Origin: Circinella umbellata
Taxonomy: Eukaryota; Mucoromycota; Mucoromycetes; Mucorales; Lichtheimiaceae
Direction of reading: 5' to 3'
Assembly (NCBI GenBank): GCA_025093555.1
Contig: JAIWNF010000031.1
Span: 556,277 to 620,276, forward strand
Length of the DNA stretch: 64,000 nt
The translations under genes were made by a program, and so were the position numbers. Positions 11,720 to 24,600 of the stretch are shown here, one piece after another. Position 1 is the stretch's first letter. Each line of letters begins with the position of its first letter. A model generated the notes under the pieces. It did not search any database. It saw only the letters and a list, made by a program, of their open reading frames with translations, and was not told the DNA's origin.

Positions 11720-12914
11720 ATTTCATATACAAGAACGCTTTTTTGTTTTTCCTCTCTTTTTTTATTTTAAGAAAAAAAAAAAAGACTAGACAAAACAACA
11801 ACCTCTTTTTCTTTTTCTTTCTTTTTTTCTTTTTCTTTTCTATTTAAAAAAAAAAGAAAAGGGAAATAAAGTGATGAAAAAAAGGTGATTGGAAGAAAGA
11901 AAAAGAAAGGGATGAGGGAAAAACAAAAAAAAAAAAAAGAAAGAGAGAATGGAAATAAAATTTCGTGTTGCGCAAAAAAAATCTGGGCTGTGCGTTCTAA
12001 GTCGATAAAAAAAAAAATTGGGGAAAAAGAAAAAAAATACATACTTTTTCAATAAGTTCTTTCGTTGTAGACTGCATCATGAATATATATATAAGTTATT
12101 TAACTTTGTTTTATGGATTGCCTCCCCCCCCCCCCAAAATAGTTATGAGCCCACACACATAGCATAGATGCAAATCTCTATGGTAAAGAAAAAGAAAAAA
12201 AAAAGTAAGCTACTTATTCGGAGAAACTCCTCATCTGCGCGTACGACACGCGCGTGTGTATATTCCTTTTGGTTATTTTAAAAATGGGTGTGGTAACAAA
12301 TCACAAATGATTTTTTTATCGTTACCATTTCCCATTTTTACCAATAGAATTTTAAAATGAGGTGTTAATATATAAAGTTTTAGAATAATGATTGCATATT
12401 TGCTTACGACAAATAAAGTAAGGGGGAGGGAGAGGGAGGTGAAGAAGTTTGCATCATCATGAAATGATTTCATTCATATTATTTGTCACACTGCATCAAG
12501 AAGAAAAATCTTAAAATGTTTAATTCGTTTCGTTTCGTTTCTTATAAATAAATAAATAAATGTACGTACGATCTTGGTGCCTACGTAATAAATTCCCTGA
12601 TTTGGTCTTCTTTTTAATATAAAAATGGAATTTAGATTCTTTTTCTTTTTCTTCCTTCTTTTCTTCAATACCCAAAAACATTTTGCATTATTCCCCCCCT
12701 TAACTTTTTATCCCTTTCTTTTACTACCCAAATGAATATTCTATTTGGATTATACTCTATTAAAATATAATAATATGTGTTACATTACGTATATAATCAA
12801 AAGCATGTTATAAAGTAGAGGATGTGTATATAATAAGGTGTATATATAAGTAAATAAAAAAAGAAAAGGGGAAGGGAAGAACGGTAGGGTTTCGTCTATA
12901 ATCTATATAGATAC
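11720..12914. other. Intergenic with possible orphan exons
   Basis: Long CT/GA and homopolymer tracts. Two short minus-strand starts are followed by plausible donors: MMQSTTKELIEK (ATG about 12079, then GTATGT) and a Lys/Glu-rich ORF from about 12682 (MFLGIEEKKEEKEKES...). Neither can be linked to further exons with confidence. A C13 run lies at about 12123-12135. Confidence 0.5.
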
Positions 12915-13694
12915 TTATTTATTATGCCATATTAAAGTACGTAATGAATTCCAACTATCAGAATCACGATAAATATATTGCATAGATGCACGAAGTGAGG
13001 GTTGAAGAGTATTTTCTTCACATTGGAATAAATACATCACCATACCCCAAGATACTGCTGCAAAAATAGGATAAGTATGTTTAGGTGCTTCAATAATTTT
13101 TCGTTGTACAGGTACTTTAACTAAAGCAATAGCTACACGAGCAAAAATATACAACACAATCTGTATAACAAAGTTAGAAATAAACTTCTTCTTCTTCTTT
13201 ATCCCCCCAAATTTCACTTTATATATATATATATATATAAAAAGGAGGTTCCCTTTTACCTGTTGATTGATAGCATTATTTTCACCAAAAACATAATAAC
13301 CACCTAATAAACCAGCAACAAATGTATGAATATCTGCATGTTTACCCCCATTCAATTTCTTTTGTATAAACATAGCCGTTTTATAAATAACAGCAAAGGT
13401 TCCTAAGTTTTGAGCATGTTGCTTTGTGGCTTTAAAGATATATCGTAACTTATCCTTTGTACTATATAAATAAATAAAATGATTTGGATATTAATATTAT
13501 TTATACATAATAAAAAAAAAATTATATACTATTTATATATAAACTCACGATCCAGATTTGAATAAAAAGGCCATTACAAGAGCATGAGGAAACCGAATTC
13601 GACTACCATAGACAATACCGTTACGGAAACCTTTCAAGATGGTAAGAACATCATGATAGTTGGGATTTAAAGCAATGGCTTCCAACACGTCCAT
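12915..13694 (-). CDS. PXMP4: Peroxisomal membrane protein 4 (PXMP4/PMP24, Tim17 family)
   Basis: Three exons on the minus strand starting at ATG 13694 (MDVLEAIALNPNYHDVLTIL). Conserved PMP24 blocks appear in order: LKGFRNGIVYGSRIRFPHAL, VMAFLFKSGS, then THTFVAGLLGGYYVFGENN-like (read as IHTFVAGLLGGYYVFGENNA), and near the end WGMVMYLFQCEENTLQPSLR and ASMQYIYRDSDSWNSL. The GENN..N and TLQPSL..SM.Y.Y.DS motifs are diagnostic of PXMP4, a polytopic peroxisomal membrane protein distantly related to Tim17/22/23. An intron with a long (TA)n splits the gene after GENNAINQQ. Length about 205 residues, as expected. Its molecular function is still poorly defined in the family. Confidence 0.92.
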
Positions 13695-15157
13695 TATATT
13701 AAGTATATATACAAAAAGAAGAAGGAGAGTTTTAAAGGAATAATAAAAAAAAGAAAGAATAAAAGGAAATAAAAAATAAAAATCCCCCTTTTCCTCGGGT
13801 TGTACTTTTACTTTTCTTTTTCACATGAATTAAAAAAATAGGTGACTTGAAAAATTTCGTAAGGTGCGAAAAGCTTTTGGCATATGATTACTTTAAAAAG
13901 TTATAGAATCCAAAAGCCGATTGGTTAAGAATACTTTATTTATGACGATTCCAAATAGTCTAACTTTTATAGTAAGTATACATAATCTTTTTTCTGTCAA
14001 TAACATTACAGCAGAGCCCAAAAGGTATAACAATAAGTTTATACTACAACACTATTATCATTTGTTGAAAAATATTATTTAGTATCTTAATATCAAGTAG
14101 TAGAAGTAGTAGTCTCCCCTGACATCAAATAGTACACAGATCCCCCTTTTAATTTTACCCCACACTTACTTCCCACGAATCTCTTTTAGGTCGATTTCTC
14201 ATTTTTTAATTTCAGACGGGTTACTTGGAGTAATCTATACTTTACTTTCCCATCCGACCATTCAGATTGAACAGACAGCGATTAACCTCTACTGTCTTTA
14301 GTCGTACTTCCTCTTACTAACTATTCTGTCCCCGCAAATGTACAAAACAGTCATTCTCTTAACTTGATTGTCTCTCCCTCCACACTCCCCAAGTGTGAGA
14401 CCTACATTATAATAGTTCTACAAAAGAAGAAGGGGGGGTGGGAAAAAGAACAATAGAAATGCATTTTTATATTCATCACTGACTTTGAAAATAGGGGTAA
14501 TATAGAAAAAAAGGTTTATAGGTAGTTCTCTCTACTCTAGATATTATTTATTATGCTTATATTTAAAATTACAATTGGTTTTTTTCTTTGGATTTGACTA
14601 GCAATAGTAGCATTCTCGAAAATCAGATATTTTGTACTATTTAATAAAAGTGCCATTATTCGTATTGTTATTTTACTCCCATAGAACCATTATGATAAAA
14701 ATTATCAAGTTGTTGTCGGTGTGACAATTTTTTTTTTATATTTTGCTACGTACAAAAGTAGTAAATTTCGATATCGTATCATTTTACTACGTACGTACGT
14801 GATAAAAACTAATAAGTTTTACACTTATACACTAGTACTCTGTTGTGATATACAATTAGTATCAATAGTGATACTGTAACAGAAACACAATTTGCTATTA
14901 GAAACTTTAATTTTACGTATTATAAAATCATATGATCGGTCTTATTGTTATTATTTTAAAGCTTTATAATGAATACCATTGTCTACCTTTGCAATGACAG
15001 TTCGTAAAATTGAATAACAAATCATGTTTTTCTTTTACGTATATAAACCCTCAAAATTAAATGTACTTTTAGTTTACACTTTATATATATATATTGTAAT
15101 TCCACACAACAATTATTATAAAGGATTGTAACTACGTACAATATAGCAACTGCTACT
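13695..15157. other. Intergenic, no gene seen
   Basis: About 1.46 kb without a credible frame on either strand. TACGTA palindromes occur at several points, including a double at about 14790. The last 100 bases contain a TATATATATAT tract 70-80 bases before the ATG at 15158 and are the probable promoter of that gene. Confidence 0.65.
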
Positions 15158-15739
15158 ATGAGTCAACATAAGAATAATCTAATTTCAATATTTACTATTA
15201 TGTTTACAATCCTTGTATTCACTACATTATCATTCACGACCAGCAGTGTATCTGGGTTACCAATAACTACCACTATCACAGATAGACATACCATCATCGA
15301 TTATATGAGTGTTAATGAATTGGCACATCCCAAGTATTTACATCGAGATTCAACAGATCAAACTCTAGATATTTGTAATCAGCATAAAAATGGAGATGAA
15401 GAGTACAGACAAGACCTCAATTCTTGCTCAAAATATTATAAATGTATAATGGATGTCGAAAATAATCACAAATATACAACAATGTGGTTTGAATGTGACA
15501 AAGATTGTTGGTTCGATGAACGTAAAGAACAATGTAGACTTATCGAGGATGTATACAGTGTATTAGACAGAAAACCTACTAGAGAACTCGCCACCACTAC
15601 TACTACAACTACAAAAGAAAAGAAAATCTCTACTTCTGATCCATTGTTTCATCATTCTATTTTATCTTCATTACATTTCTCTCTTTCTATTTTCGCGACA
15701 TGGATAACTATTACCATTGTTGCTTTCATTTTTGGATAA
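15158..15739 (+). CDS. Secreted, GPI-anchored CBM14-like (peritrophin-A type) protein
   Basis: A single 193-residue frame. Residues ~8-33 form a signal peptide (LISIFTIMFTILVFTTLSF). Residues ~72-127 carry six cysteines in the CBM14 order: ICNQHKNGDEEYRQDLNSC, SKYYKCIMD, W-F-ECDKDCWFDERKEQC, with the aromatic YYKC and W-F-xC positions that contact chitin in this family. A Thr-rich linker (TTTTTTTKEKK) follows and the last ~25 residues are strongly hydrophobic, fitting a GPI signal. I infer a chitin-binding wall or surface protein. The fold assignment rests on Cys spacing and aromatics; six-Cys domains of other kinds are the main alternative. Confidence 0.75.
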   Translation: MSQHKNNLISIFTIMFTILVFTTLSFTTSSVSGLPITTTITDRHTIIDYMSVNELAHPKYLHRDSTDQTLDICNQHKNGDEEYRQDLNSCSKYYKCIMDVENNHKYTTMWFECDKDCWFDERKEQCRLIEDVYSVLDRKPTRELATTTTTTTKEKKISTSDPLFHHSILSSLHFSLSIFATWITITIVAFIFG

Positions 15740-16142
15740 AGATTATTCTATTTTATGTACGTATCCGAACACAATGGCATTTTTACTTTCCTGATATGTA
15801 TATTTCGTTAATAAATAAATGATTAAGATTGATTCTCAAAGTATGTGGGTGTGATATAATCTGAATTGGGTTCTTTGTTATCCTATTTGACATTTCTCTT
15901 TGGCTTGAATTCGTTCCCCCCCCCCCATTAACAATCTTTTTTGATACCAAAATACCTTCCATTTTATTCTTGATATCCAAAATATATCTTTTTTTTTTTT
16001 GCACCATCTGATTCCAATATAATAATCAGATAAGATTGTATATTATTAATTAATTGATTAAATTTTATTTTTTCGTATCTTTTTTAAGTTAAAATTATTT
16101 ACACGGTCTGAGCATTAGGTTGGATACGATGATTGGGTCAGC

Positions 16143-16184
<42 letters not shown>

Positions 16185-16295
16185 TGGGCCGTCCAGAGAA
16201 TGGAATTTCTCGAACAATGCGGATAACATCGTCTCTTCATAGATAATTTTCCACGTCCATGCATAGTTATTAAGAATAACTCGTTCCTTTTGTCA
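15740..16295. other. Intergenic with A38 homopolymer
   Basis: Holds no credible frame. The main feature is a 38-base A run at 16144-16181. A C9 run lies at about 15917-15926. Confidence 0.7.
16144..16181. repeat. Poly(A)38 tract
   Basis: The longest homopolymer in the window, preceded by GATTGGGTCAGCC and followed by GCTTGGGCCGTCC. It could be a retroposon tail on the plus strand, but no duplicated target site was recognised. Exact length is unreliable in any assembly. Confidence 0.9.
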
Positions 16296-16685
16296 TCAAG
16301 TGCTTTTTTTGAAAAAATCGGTTATTTCATAACTACCATTTTTTTTCTTTGATGCTTGTTTATCTCGATAATATTTAATTGTTCTACTATCACCCCAATA
16401 TTTTCCACGAGACGGTATATCGGTATTTTCGTTCCATTGAATAGGAAAGGAAGCCTGTATAGTTTCTTTGGTTACTTTTGTTGTTTCGGATACTTTAGTT
16501 AATTCCTTTGTTTTAAGAATTTCGGAATCGTCGTCCTGTTGTTCTTTTACTGTAATTTCAACATCGTTTGAGATTTCACATGGAATAATAGGTTCCTCCT
16601 TACGAGGAAGTTTTCTGAAACGACCATTGGTTGAACCTACTAACTGAAGTCGAGCACGTTTTTGTCTTTTAGTCAAGGGGCCCAT
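16296..16685 (-). CDS. Short basic hypothetical protein
   Basis: An open frame of 129 residues begins at ATG 16685 (MGPLTKRQKRARLQLVGST); an upstream in-frame ATG at 16730 adds only a low-complexity Phe-rich stretch, so the inner start is preferred. The N-terminus is a basic, nuclear-signal-like cluster. The middle is Glu/Thr/Lys-rich and the end reads SRTIKYYRDKQASKKKNGSY followed by EITDFFKKST. The tail (basic helix, then a short IxDFF motif) resembles N-terminal regions of proteins linked to fungal DDE transposons, where it precedes the catalytic part. No catalytic part follows here. It may be a captured or remnant transposon ORF. I do not recognise the family. Confidence 0.5.
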   Translation of the reverse strand: MGPLTKRQKRARLQLVGSTNGRFRKLPRKEEPIIPCEISNDVEITVKEQQDDDSEILKTKELTKVSETTKVTKETIQASFPIQWNENTDIPSRGKYWGDSRTIKYYRDKQASKKKNGSYEITDFFKKST

Positions 16686-18360
16686 GGTAAGTAAAAAAAA
16701 AATAAAAAAAAAAAATGAGAAAGAATGCACCTATAAGTAGAGCTCTTAAAAAAAGTTGACAAAATGCTATGGAGGCTTGACAATTTGTGTAACCATGAAC
16801 GGTTTACTGTTACACACTCCTTTTCTCCTAATTTTATAGAATTGTCCATTCTGACAAAAGCTTTGAAGGCAAAGAGCTCTATTTTTTTTTTTTTTCATAA
16901 AGTAAACCGAATGATTTACTAAGAAAACTCAAGTAACATGTATAAAAAGTTCATCCTTTATATTGAATTTCAAATTATTTTTTGATGCTTCAAGACATTG
17001 ATGTGCATCAGGATATTATTATTTTTTTAATTTAGTACGTATCAATGCAAAATGACCCATTTCTCCATAAGCTATCATATATACAATAAAGAGATGAGAT
17101 TGGTCATATTATGGCTTCTTAATCAAGGAATCATGATAACTCTATAAATTCTATAAAATATATACGTAAGATACTTATAATTCAAAGTGAAGAAATACCA
17201 AGTTTTAAATATGTTATAAATCTATCTAGTACTTATGTAATTAGTCGTTATCATATTTCAATATTTAATAATAATGTAAAATAATAGTATCTATAGCAAA
17301 AAAACAAGCATACACTCACACTCACACACTCAATACTGCTACATTTACCAACATCGTCGTGAATTAGGCAGAACATCTCTGTAAATATGAAAAGAAATAA
17401 AGTTTTTTGCGGCTATTTATTATTCTTTAAGATTAAGCGGGCTTATATTACTCTATCCTGGTATTGGTTGTGTGGATCATTAATCAGGACACTTTTTATT
17501 GTTGTGATTTTTTCTGGGGGGGGGTTAAATCGATATGCCTACAAATAAAAGAGCATAACACGGATAAAATATAGAGCGCTCAATCCATTATAATAATACG
17601 TACAGAACTTGCAATGACTTTATATTAGATAAGCACAATTGATGAGTATAAATAATTAAACTTGTTCTATCAAAATAATGTTCAATTATTATTTTATAAG
17701 TCTTTACGTATCTCTTGTTTTATTATTTTTGATTTAACAACAATCATTCATATTCTTAAAATCAATCTTCTATTAGAAAAGCTAGAATTCTGAATAAAAA
17801 GTATGTTTATTTTTTTTTATACAAGACTTATTAAAGATCATCTTAAAATGAACCGCACTTTCAAAATTACAGTAACACCAAAGGCAGCTAGAACTAGAAA
17901 TAATACCGGAATATATAAGATAGAAGTTGGTACAAAAATATGCTTTCTTGTGTATTATGCCATAAGAAATGAAAATTTTTGTAAATGCTTGTCAAACTAA
18001 ATAACTTATACAAAAAAGTTAGTGTAACTGCTGAGTGTTTGAGAGGGTCCGTGCTTTTTCTTCGGAGTCGGCTGTTAAACAATGGGTAAGGTTGAAGAGT
18101 AAAAAAGTTACAACTTTTGATCACCATGGCAAAAAAAAAAAAAAGTACATGTTTACCCTTTTCTTTAAATCACTTTCCTTTTCAAGTTTTACTATGACAT
18201 AATTTATACTTTACATAGTAATACTATCACTTGACTCAATTTTGAAAACCAGTTCATGATGCTGAAATTCAAATATTGTAAACGGTCACGGAAAAAAAAG
18301 TTATAAAAAGGGTGTCTTTTGGGATCAATTTTTTTCTTTTTTTCTTTTTTTTTCTTCACT

Positions 18361-18435
18361 GGGGTGGGGAGATGAGGAGATGAGGAGGTGAGGAGGTGGG
18401 GAGGGGGTGGGAGAGGAGGAGTGGGTGGGGGGCGG
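18361..18435 (+). repeat. G-rich purine tract with G-quadruplex potential
   Basis: 75 bases almost free of pyrimidines other than T spacers, with G4, G5, G3, G3 and G6 runs in its right half. On the minus strand it would encode Pro/Ser low complexity, which I regard as chance. It stands out in an AT-rich setting. Confidence 0.8.
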
Positions 18436-19319
18436 ATATAACCTTTCCTACTCCTCGTACTCCTACTCCTACTATTCAATAAGAAAATGATAAAAAATAA
18501 AAAAATAAAAATACATTATTCGTATTATAGTGATAATAATAAAAATAATTTATTTTTGTTCATATGACTCAAAATTTTATACAAAGTGCTGCTTTATAAA
18601 AAAAAAAAAAGAGCATTCCTGTTACTGTGGTAATATGCATGTCGTTATAGAAACACGCCCATATTTTATTTGAAAAAGATATACTTTACGTACGTACGTA
18701 CTTACACATTGTTATATTTTTTTTTTTTGCTCACCCAAATGCACTCGATTTACTCGAGATCCTTTATAGAATATAAAAGAAATCTTCAAATAAATTTGGT
18801 TGATAACTGTGACAATGTCTTATAAACTAGATAGCATAATGAATAATATTTTATAATGAAATCTCTCACTAAACCCCTTTCTCTTCATTTTCTATTTCTT
18901 TAACCACCATACCAACAGCAGGAAAAAAGAACAAACTATTTTTGCTTCTTAAAAAAATATAAAACGCGCAACTACTGATTTACAACCAAAGTCAGTCTCA
19001 AAGCATCTTAATTCTTAATGTACTATCTTTTAAGATTGGAATGTATACAACACATCAAGTAGAGATGAACTAGGGACTGAATTGATTAAGTCTTTTGCGT
19101 GTAAATAGAAAGCAAAAACGGGGCAGACAGGTTTCATATAGTACCAAAAGATGTTTGAATACAAGAAGAGTACGAAAATAATACTAATACATAATGTTAA
19201 AACAAAAACATTAATCAAAACAAATACTGTAGAAATAACCATCAATAACAAATAGGTGATATTGAGCAGATTAGTTGATTATATTTAAAAATTATAATAG
19301 ATTTATTATGTATTTTTGT

Positions 19320-19322
<3 letters not shown>

Positions 19323-19351
<29 letters not shown>
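19323..19351. repeat. (TA)n microsatellite
   Basis: Uninterrupted TA repeat of about 14 units within intergenic DNA. Confidence 0.9.
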
Positions 19352-19353
<2 letters not shown>

Positions 19354-20315
19354 AGGTTGCTTTTTTTTTCACTAGCTTAACTAAACATGACTATTATCAT
19401 ATAGATAGAACTCATTCGCTGTGCTATTTTTACACTGCTTCTTAATTTCCCAAAACAATTTTTTATTACACTTCAATAAACTTCTTGATCATTGTAAGAA
19501 TTAATTTTCCCAATCCTTGGAATAGTTTCATCTTTGCGTGAAATTATTTTTATTTTTATTTTTATTACATATTATAATACATTTACGTATTCATTAGCCT
19601 TGGTTATTTTTTTTTATCCCCATCTTTTCTTTTTCAATTGAATTCAAGAAATATATAAGTTGTTCCTTACACATCTTATCAGTTATTCAGTGTCATTATT
19701 GATGGTTTCGGCATAGAACGAACTGATAATTTCATAATTTAATTTTAGTAATACAAAAAGAAAACGTGTCTTTATCCTCCATATTTTTCTTTTTTAACAA
19801 TAACGTTACGTATCCCGAAGAAGGTTTTTCAATCGATGCAACCGTAACACTATGCCTATTTTGTTATATAATTACGATTTGATTAAATAACAAAGAAATT
19901 AAATCGCCCCATGTACTGTACTTGATGATACCAACATTGAGATCTAAACATTATTTCCATAATTTACTAGCTAGATATCATATACATCCTCTTGTTCTCT
20001 GATTCTAAATAATTATACCACATCAATTTCTTTTAGAGACACCATCCTCTTAATAAAACTCAAACAACTCCTAATATAAAGCCCAATGACAATAATTTTT
20101 TTTTTATTTCAATAGTTTTTTTTTTTTTTACAAAAAAAAAAGAGAAGAGGTCTTTTTCTTTTTCGTGCGAAACACGATTGAGGGTTGTTACTAGCACCAC
20201 GAGTTAACAGATGCTTGGTAAAAAAAAAAGAAAAAGAGAACGAAAAACGAAAGTATGTACGGAAAACAGAATAGTAATAAGACAATATAAGAAAGAAAAG
20301 AAGGAATGATGCTTA

Positions 20316-20609
20316 TTATTGGTTTTGTTGGCTACTTTGATTCTTTGATGCGTCTTGGTTAGCACGTTTGTCAGCAGTAGATTGGACGCGGGACTTGGCA
20401 TCTTGATTTGTTTGGCTTTTGTCAAAGGAGGATTGCATGCGACGCGCAGCATCTTGGGTCATAGGGTTCTTGGGGGTCTGTTGCTGTTGCTGATGTTTTT
20501 AAAAAGTGAAGAATATTTAGTTGTACTGAAGAAGATATTTATAAAATACATGAAAAAATAATAAGAATACAAATGGACCCTAATGTGACCTTCTTCTTAC
20601 CTTGTCCAT
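20316..20609 (-). CDS. Small hydrophilic protein (LEA/SMP-like composition)
   Basis: A three-codon first exon (MDK, ATG at 20609) ends at GTAAGA; an acceptor near 20490 (ACATCAG) opens an exon that starts with a Gln run and continues NPMTQDAARRMQSSFDKSQ and NQDAKSRVQSTADKRANQDA to TAA at 20316. The product is about 65 residues. Two imperfect copies of a DAxxRxQSxxxK motif, no hydrophobic core and high Gln/Asn/Lys resemble small seed-maturation or LEA-type stress proteins that recur in fungi. That functional link is inference. The tiny first exon with a strong donor supports a real gene more than the frame length does. Confidence 0.55.
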
Positions 20610-21696
20610 AATTGCTTAGTAGTTTGTTATAATAATTGTATTGATTGTTTTGCAGTGTGATTTCAGTTAAAAAAAAAAAGAATGAAGTTTGGTAGTTAAT
20701 TTCAAAATTGTTCCTTTTTTTTCTGTCATTTTATAGGAATTTGATCAAAAAGTTGTTGGGGATTAAAAAAACCCGGTTCGACTCATATTTTAAAATCAGT
20801 TGCATTTGTTTATAGTGTCAATCATTTCTTTTATGCTTTTCATAAAGATTATAAAATTGCATAAATCTCAACAATTGTTTCCACGAAAGCCTGTTTTATT
20901 TGATCAGCACTGAATGCATCCTTCGTTTTTAATGCGTGAGTAAACAAAACCAAATAACAGGTTTTCTTCTTTGTCGATAAGTAGTTAAATACTTTATATT
21001 ATTCAATATAGACCATTTATTTTTTCATCGAATAATTTAGTTTTGTTGAGTATTGTTCATAACAAGATTTTATGATTTTTGACTGTGTATTATGAACCAA
21101 TTATTTCTTTTAGATTCTTATCAAATTCATTTTAAACTGTGAAACCAAGACATGAACTGATATAATGATCCGCGACTTTTTCATATGGTATCATATAACA
21201 ATTTTATTGATCTAGGCCATCGAAACCAAAACAACTATTGTTAATCTAGGCCCTTAAAAAAACATATGACTGTTATAAGAAGAGAAAACATTTAGTACGT
21301 AAAGAGTGTTTCTTGTTTCTTCTCAAATGGTATAGATTGATCATGTTCTTGTTTTTTTTTTTGACTCTATGCATTGACTCTATTTGTTTATTATGCAACT
21401 ACATTAAACAGTACGTACATAACAACAGAAAAAGTCTTTTTTTTTATTCATATTTCTTTCTCACATATTCAAGACATTTGTTTTGCTCGGGATAATCTCC
21501 AAATTAGAAATAACAGGTATTGTTCTTTTATTTATTTATTATGCAAAAGGGTAACTACAGAGAATTGGGAATTTTTTTTTTCGATTGGATTATGCAAATA
21601 TTATGTACAAATGTTTAATTCATATGTTTAGCGAGGGTGAGAGAAAGAGAGCCAGTATTTTATTTTTATTTTTTGGGAGGGGGATTCTGTTGAGTA
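20610..21696. other. Intergenic, no gene seen
   Basis: About 1.1 kb of AT-rich sequence between the small hydrophilic protein gene and the 3' end of LIG4. The ORFs at 21313-21631 overlap each other and are low-complexity. Confidence 0.65.
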
Positions 21697-24600
21697 TTAG
21701 AAATTTGCAGTTGTCATTGAGGTTTTAGCAGAATGAGGAATTTTTGGTTCGAATCCTATATGAAATTGAATATGGAATTAAATATATTATGATTCATTAT
21801 AAACATAATCACTCTTAGTTTTAGAATATAAATACTTACGTTGTTCATCAATGAATGTCTTATTACGTACACAAGCATCGATCCAATCTGTTGTTACGAA
21901 TCTTGGCAACAAATCCAAACTAAATAACCCAATCAAATTAAAATGTTATTCCTAATAGATACAAGAAAAAAACATGTAATTACCTTTTAGATTCATTTGT
22001 CAGTTGTTGTAATCGGTCTAGATTATTAGGATCCATAATCACATGTGTAACTCCAGATTCAATACGATCAACAATTTGGCCACCACGGAATCGGATTTGT
22101 CTTGATGCCAAGATCATACGTTCATGTGATTTTTGTGCATTCACCCAATTCATATCCAAAGTAATTTCATCTAATGAAATTTCATTATCATCTTGATGAA
22201 TATCATCCAAATATGCTTTCACACCTAAAAACATCATACCAGGCATATCTTGGTTATTAAAATAACGTTCATGAATTTCATTAGCGAGAGAACGTTGTAG
22301 TGTTTCATTAAAGGTAATTTTAGACATTCGTGACATGACCTAATCCACCCAAATTAGACCCGAAAAAAAAAGGAATAGTAGAGAATTGTTAGTAAGGATA
22401 CATATACGGATATTTAGAATAGAAATATTATCTCGCATAGTATCATGATGATAAAAACTTACATCACGTAAACTTTGTTCTGTTGCATCTTGAATATATA
22501 AATCACCCCATTGATCCATTTCTTCACGGAAACTTGCTTTTGTTTCTTCTGTTGTATGAAGCATATACTTAGGTGCTAATGGAACCAGATCTTGTTCCTG
22601 AACGCAATCAGCGATCCATTTGGGAAGTACAATGTCTTTTCCAGCTTTACTAATAATTCCATCTACTACAAGACCTACATTCCCCCCCATTGGCAGATAC
22701 AAACACACACAAATATATATGCATTAATAATTATAAAAACATGAATACATCAGAATATGAAAAAAAGAACTGCTTACTTCGCAATCCAGCAATAACATAT
22801 TTAACACCATGACTAGTTTGTAAAAACTTGCCACCATTTTCTTTTATCATGGTTTCTAATTGGACTTTGTTCGTACTTTCATCACCTGATACCACGTCTA
22901 TATATAAATATAAATCAGTTATTGAATTTGATCGATATTACATAAATAATAGTATTAACTTACAAAAAGTTATATCTAAAAACAAACTTGTTTTTGTTTT
23001 TATATTTCTTGTATCGACACCTTGTTGACTGAATACAAGTTGTTTGGACTAGTTGTGAATGAATTAATATTCCATGTTAATCCAATTTAGTAAAAAATAA
23101 TAACAATAATACAATCTATGTTTGTATATGTTTTTATTTATTTACCTTGCGAGAAGTGGTTGTCTTTCGTCGCTTTGTTTGACCACTATAATATATCATA
23201 CCATATATGTTAAATTGTGTATATTATGTAGATATCTTTTTATAGAGTATAAAAAAAAATAGAATACTTACGTAAAGTCTTTTTGAGTTAAACCTCGTTT
23301 TTTTCCACCAAGTGTTCCTGCACGTTTAGCTTCATTCATTTCTATCAACATAATAATATAATGTTAGTATACTCATTATTTGTTCTTTATAATTCTTGTC
23401 ACTTACCAGTCCATGTCATAATATCTTTCCATGTTTTATCTTCTCGAAAAGACATGAATCGAGGAAATCTAAGTGTGGTTCCAGCACCGTACATATCTAA
23501 TAATAATATTAATAATATATTTTAATAAACAAAGAATGTATGATAGTTTTTTTCATAAGTTTGCTTGAATAACTTACTTCCCCATACGATTTCAGATGCT
23601 TTTACTTCTACGACAACATTTCTATTCGAACCAAAAAAAAAACAGTAAACATACATGTTTAAATATTGTTTTATATATAAAAAAAACCTACCTTCTGTAA
23701 TCAACCACGACTTCAGGATTTTCATCTGATTTTTCAGGATGTTTTAACCACTCAGGTTGACGTTTAGGATTATATGGCTCAAGTTCTTTGAATTTTTTTC
23801 TACCAAAATAATAAATATTAATAACATCAGTGTATTTATTGTTCTTTATCGATTAATTAAAAAAATGGTCTTACTTGAATATTTCAAGTTCATCAACAGT
23901 ATATCCAGTACCAAGGGTACAAAAGGTCATGAATCTATACATCATTTTTATTAGTTGAATCTAATTTTTTATATTCTCCTCTTCACTTCAAAAAAAAAAA
24001 GCATAGATTACTTTGGATCATCATCAGACGAGTTATCGTCACGAATAGCACATGTAAATTGACTAAGTCGACCACCACGGTGTTTCCCTGAACCATATTT
24101 TGCACCTATATATCAAAATCAGTATGAGTTTCCAATCTACTATTACCCATACACTATTCTGTTTTTGTTTTTTAACTTTTTACCAATGACAAGTAAATCA
24201 CATGTATCATTTAAACTATTAATATATTCCGGCTTTAATTTGATCCAAGTAGTATTTCGAGTTCCAGGTTCATAAATAGATCCAGGATTTTTGATAACAA
24301 GCCCTTCTTGTCTAAATGGCAAAAAAAAAAAATATAAATTTCTATTTATGGAATCTAATGCAAAAAGTAAATGAAATTGGGGGGGAGATTAAATTATTTT
24401 ACCGTAAACTGATAGCACGATCTAATGCTTCTAAAATATCTTGAAAAGTAGTTTTTGTTTCACGTGGTAACAAATGTATCCAACCACGATTTTCTTTGAT
24501 GACATTATTTAAAAATAGAATACGTTGTTGAAGTGAATATTGAAGTAAAGGTATACCATTACAGTAAACAATATCAAATACAACAACTAAAATAATAAAA

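Larger units (their letters stand above)
16686..20315. other. Long intergenic region without a convincing gene
   Basis: About 3.6 kb with only low-complexity or short frames. A 73-residue hydrophobic minus-strand ORF at 19030-19251 (MLLMVISTVFVLINVFVLTL) could be a small membrane protein but has no supporting feature. A 65-residue plus ORF at 17803 and its antisense partner are equally weak. TACGTA is frequent here, including a triple overlapping run near 18686-18700. A G-rich tract (18361-18435) and a (TA)n tract (19323-19351) are listed separately. Confidence 0.6.

Noticed and set aside
20772..20785. GGTTCGACTC resembling a tRNA T-loop/B box
   Set aside because: The flanking bases do not pair into a T stem and no A box, anticodon arm or acceptor stem is present.
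21731..21750. GGTTCGAATCC resembling a tRNA T-loop
   Set aside because: It falls in the last exon of LIG4 on the other strand (RFEPK...), and no cloverleaf can be drawn.
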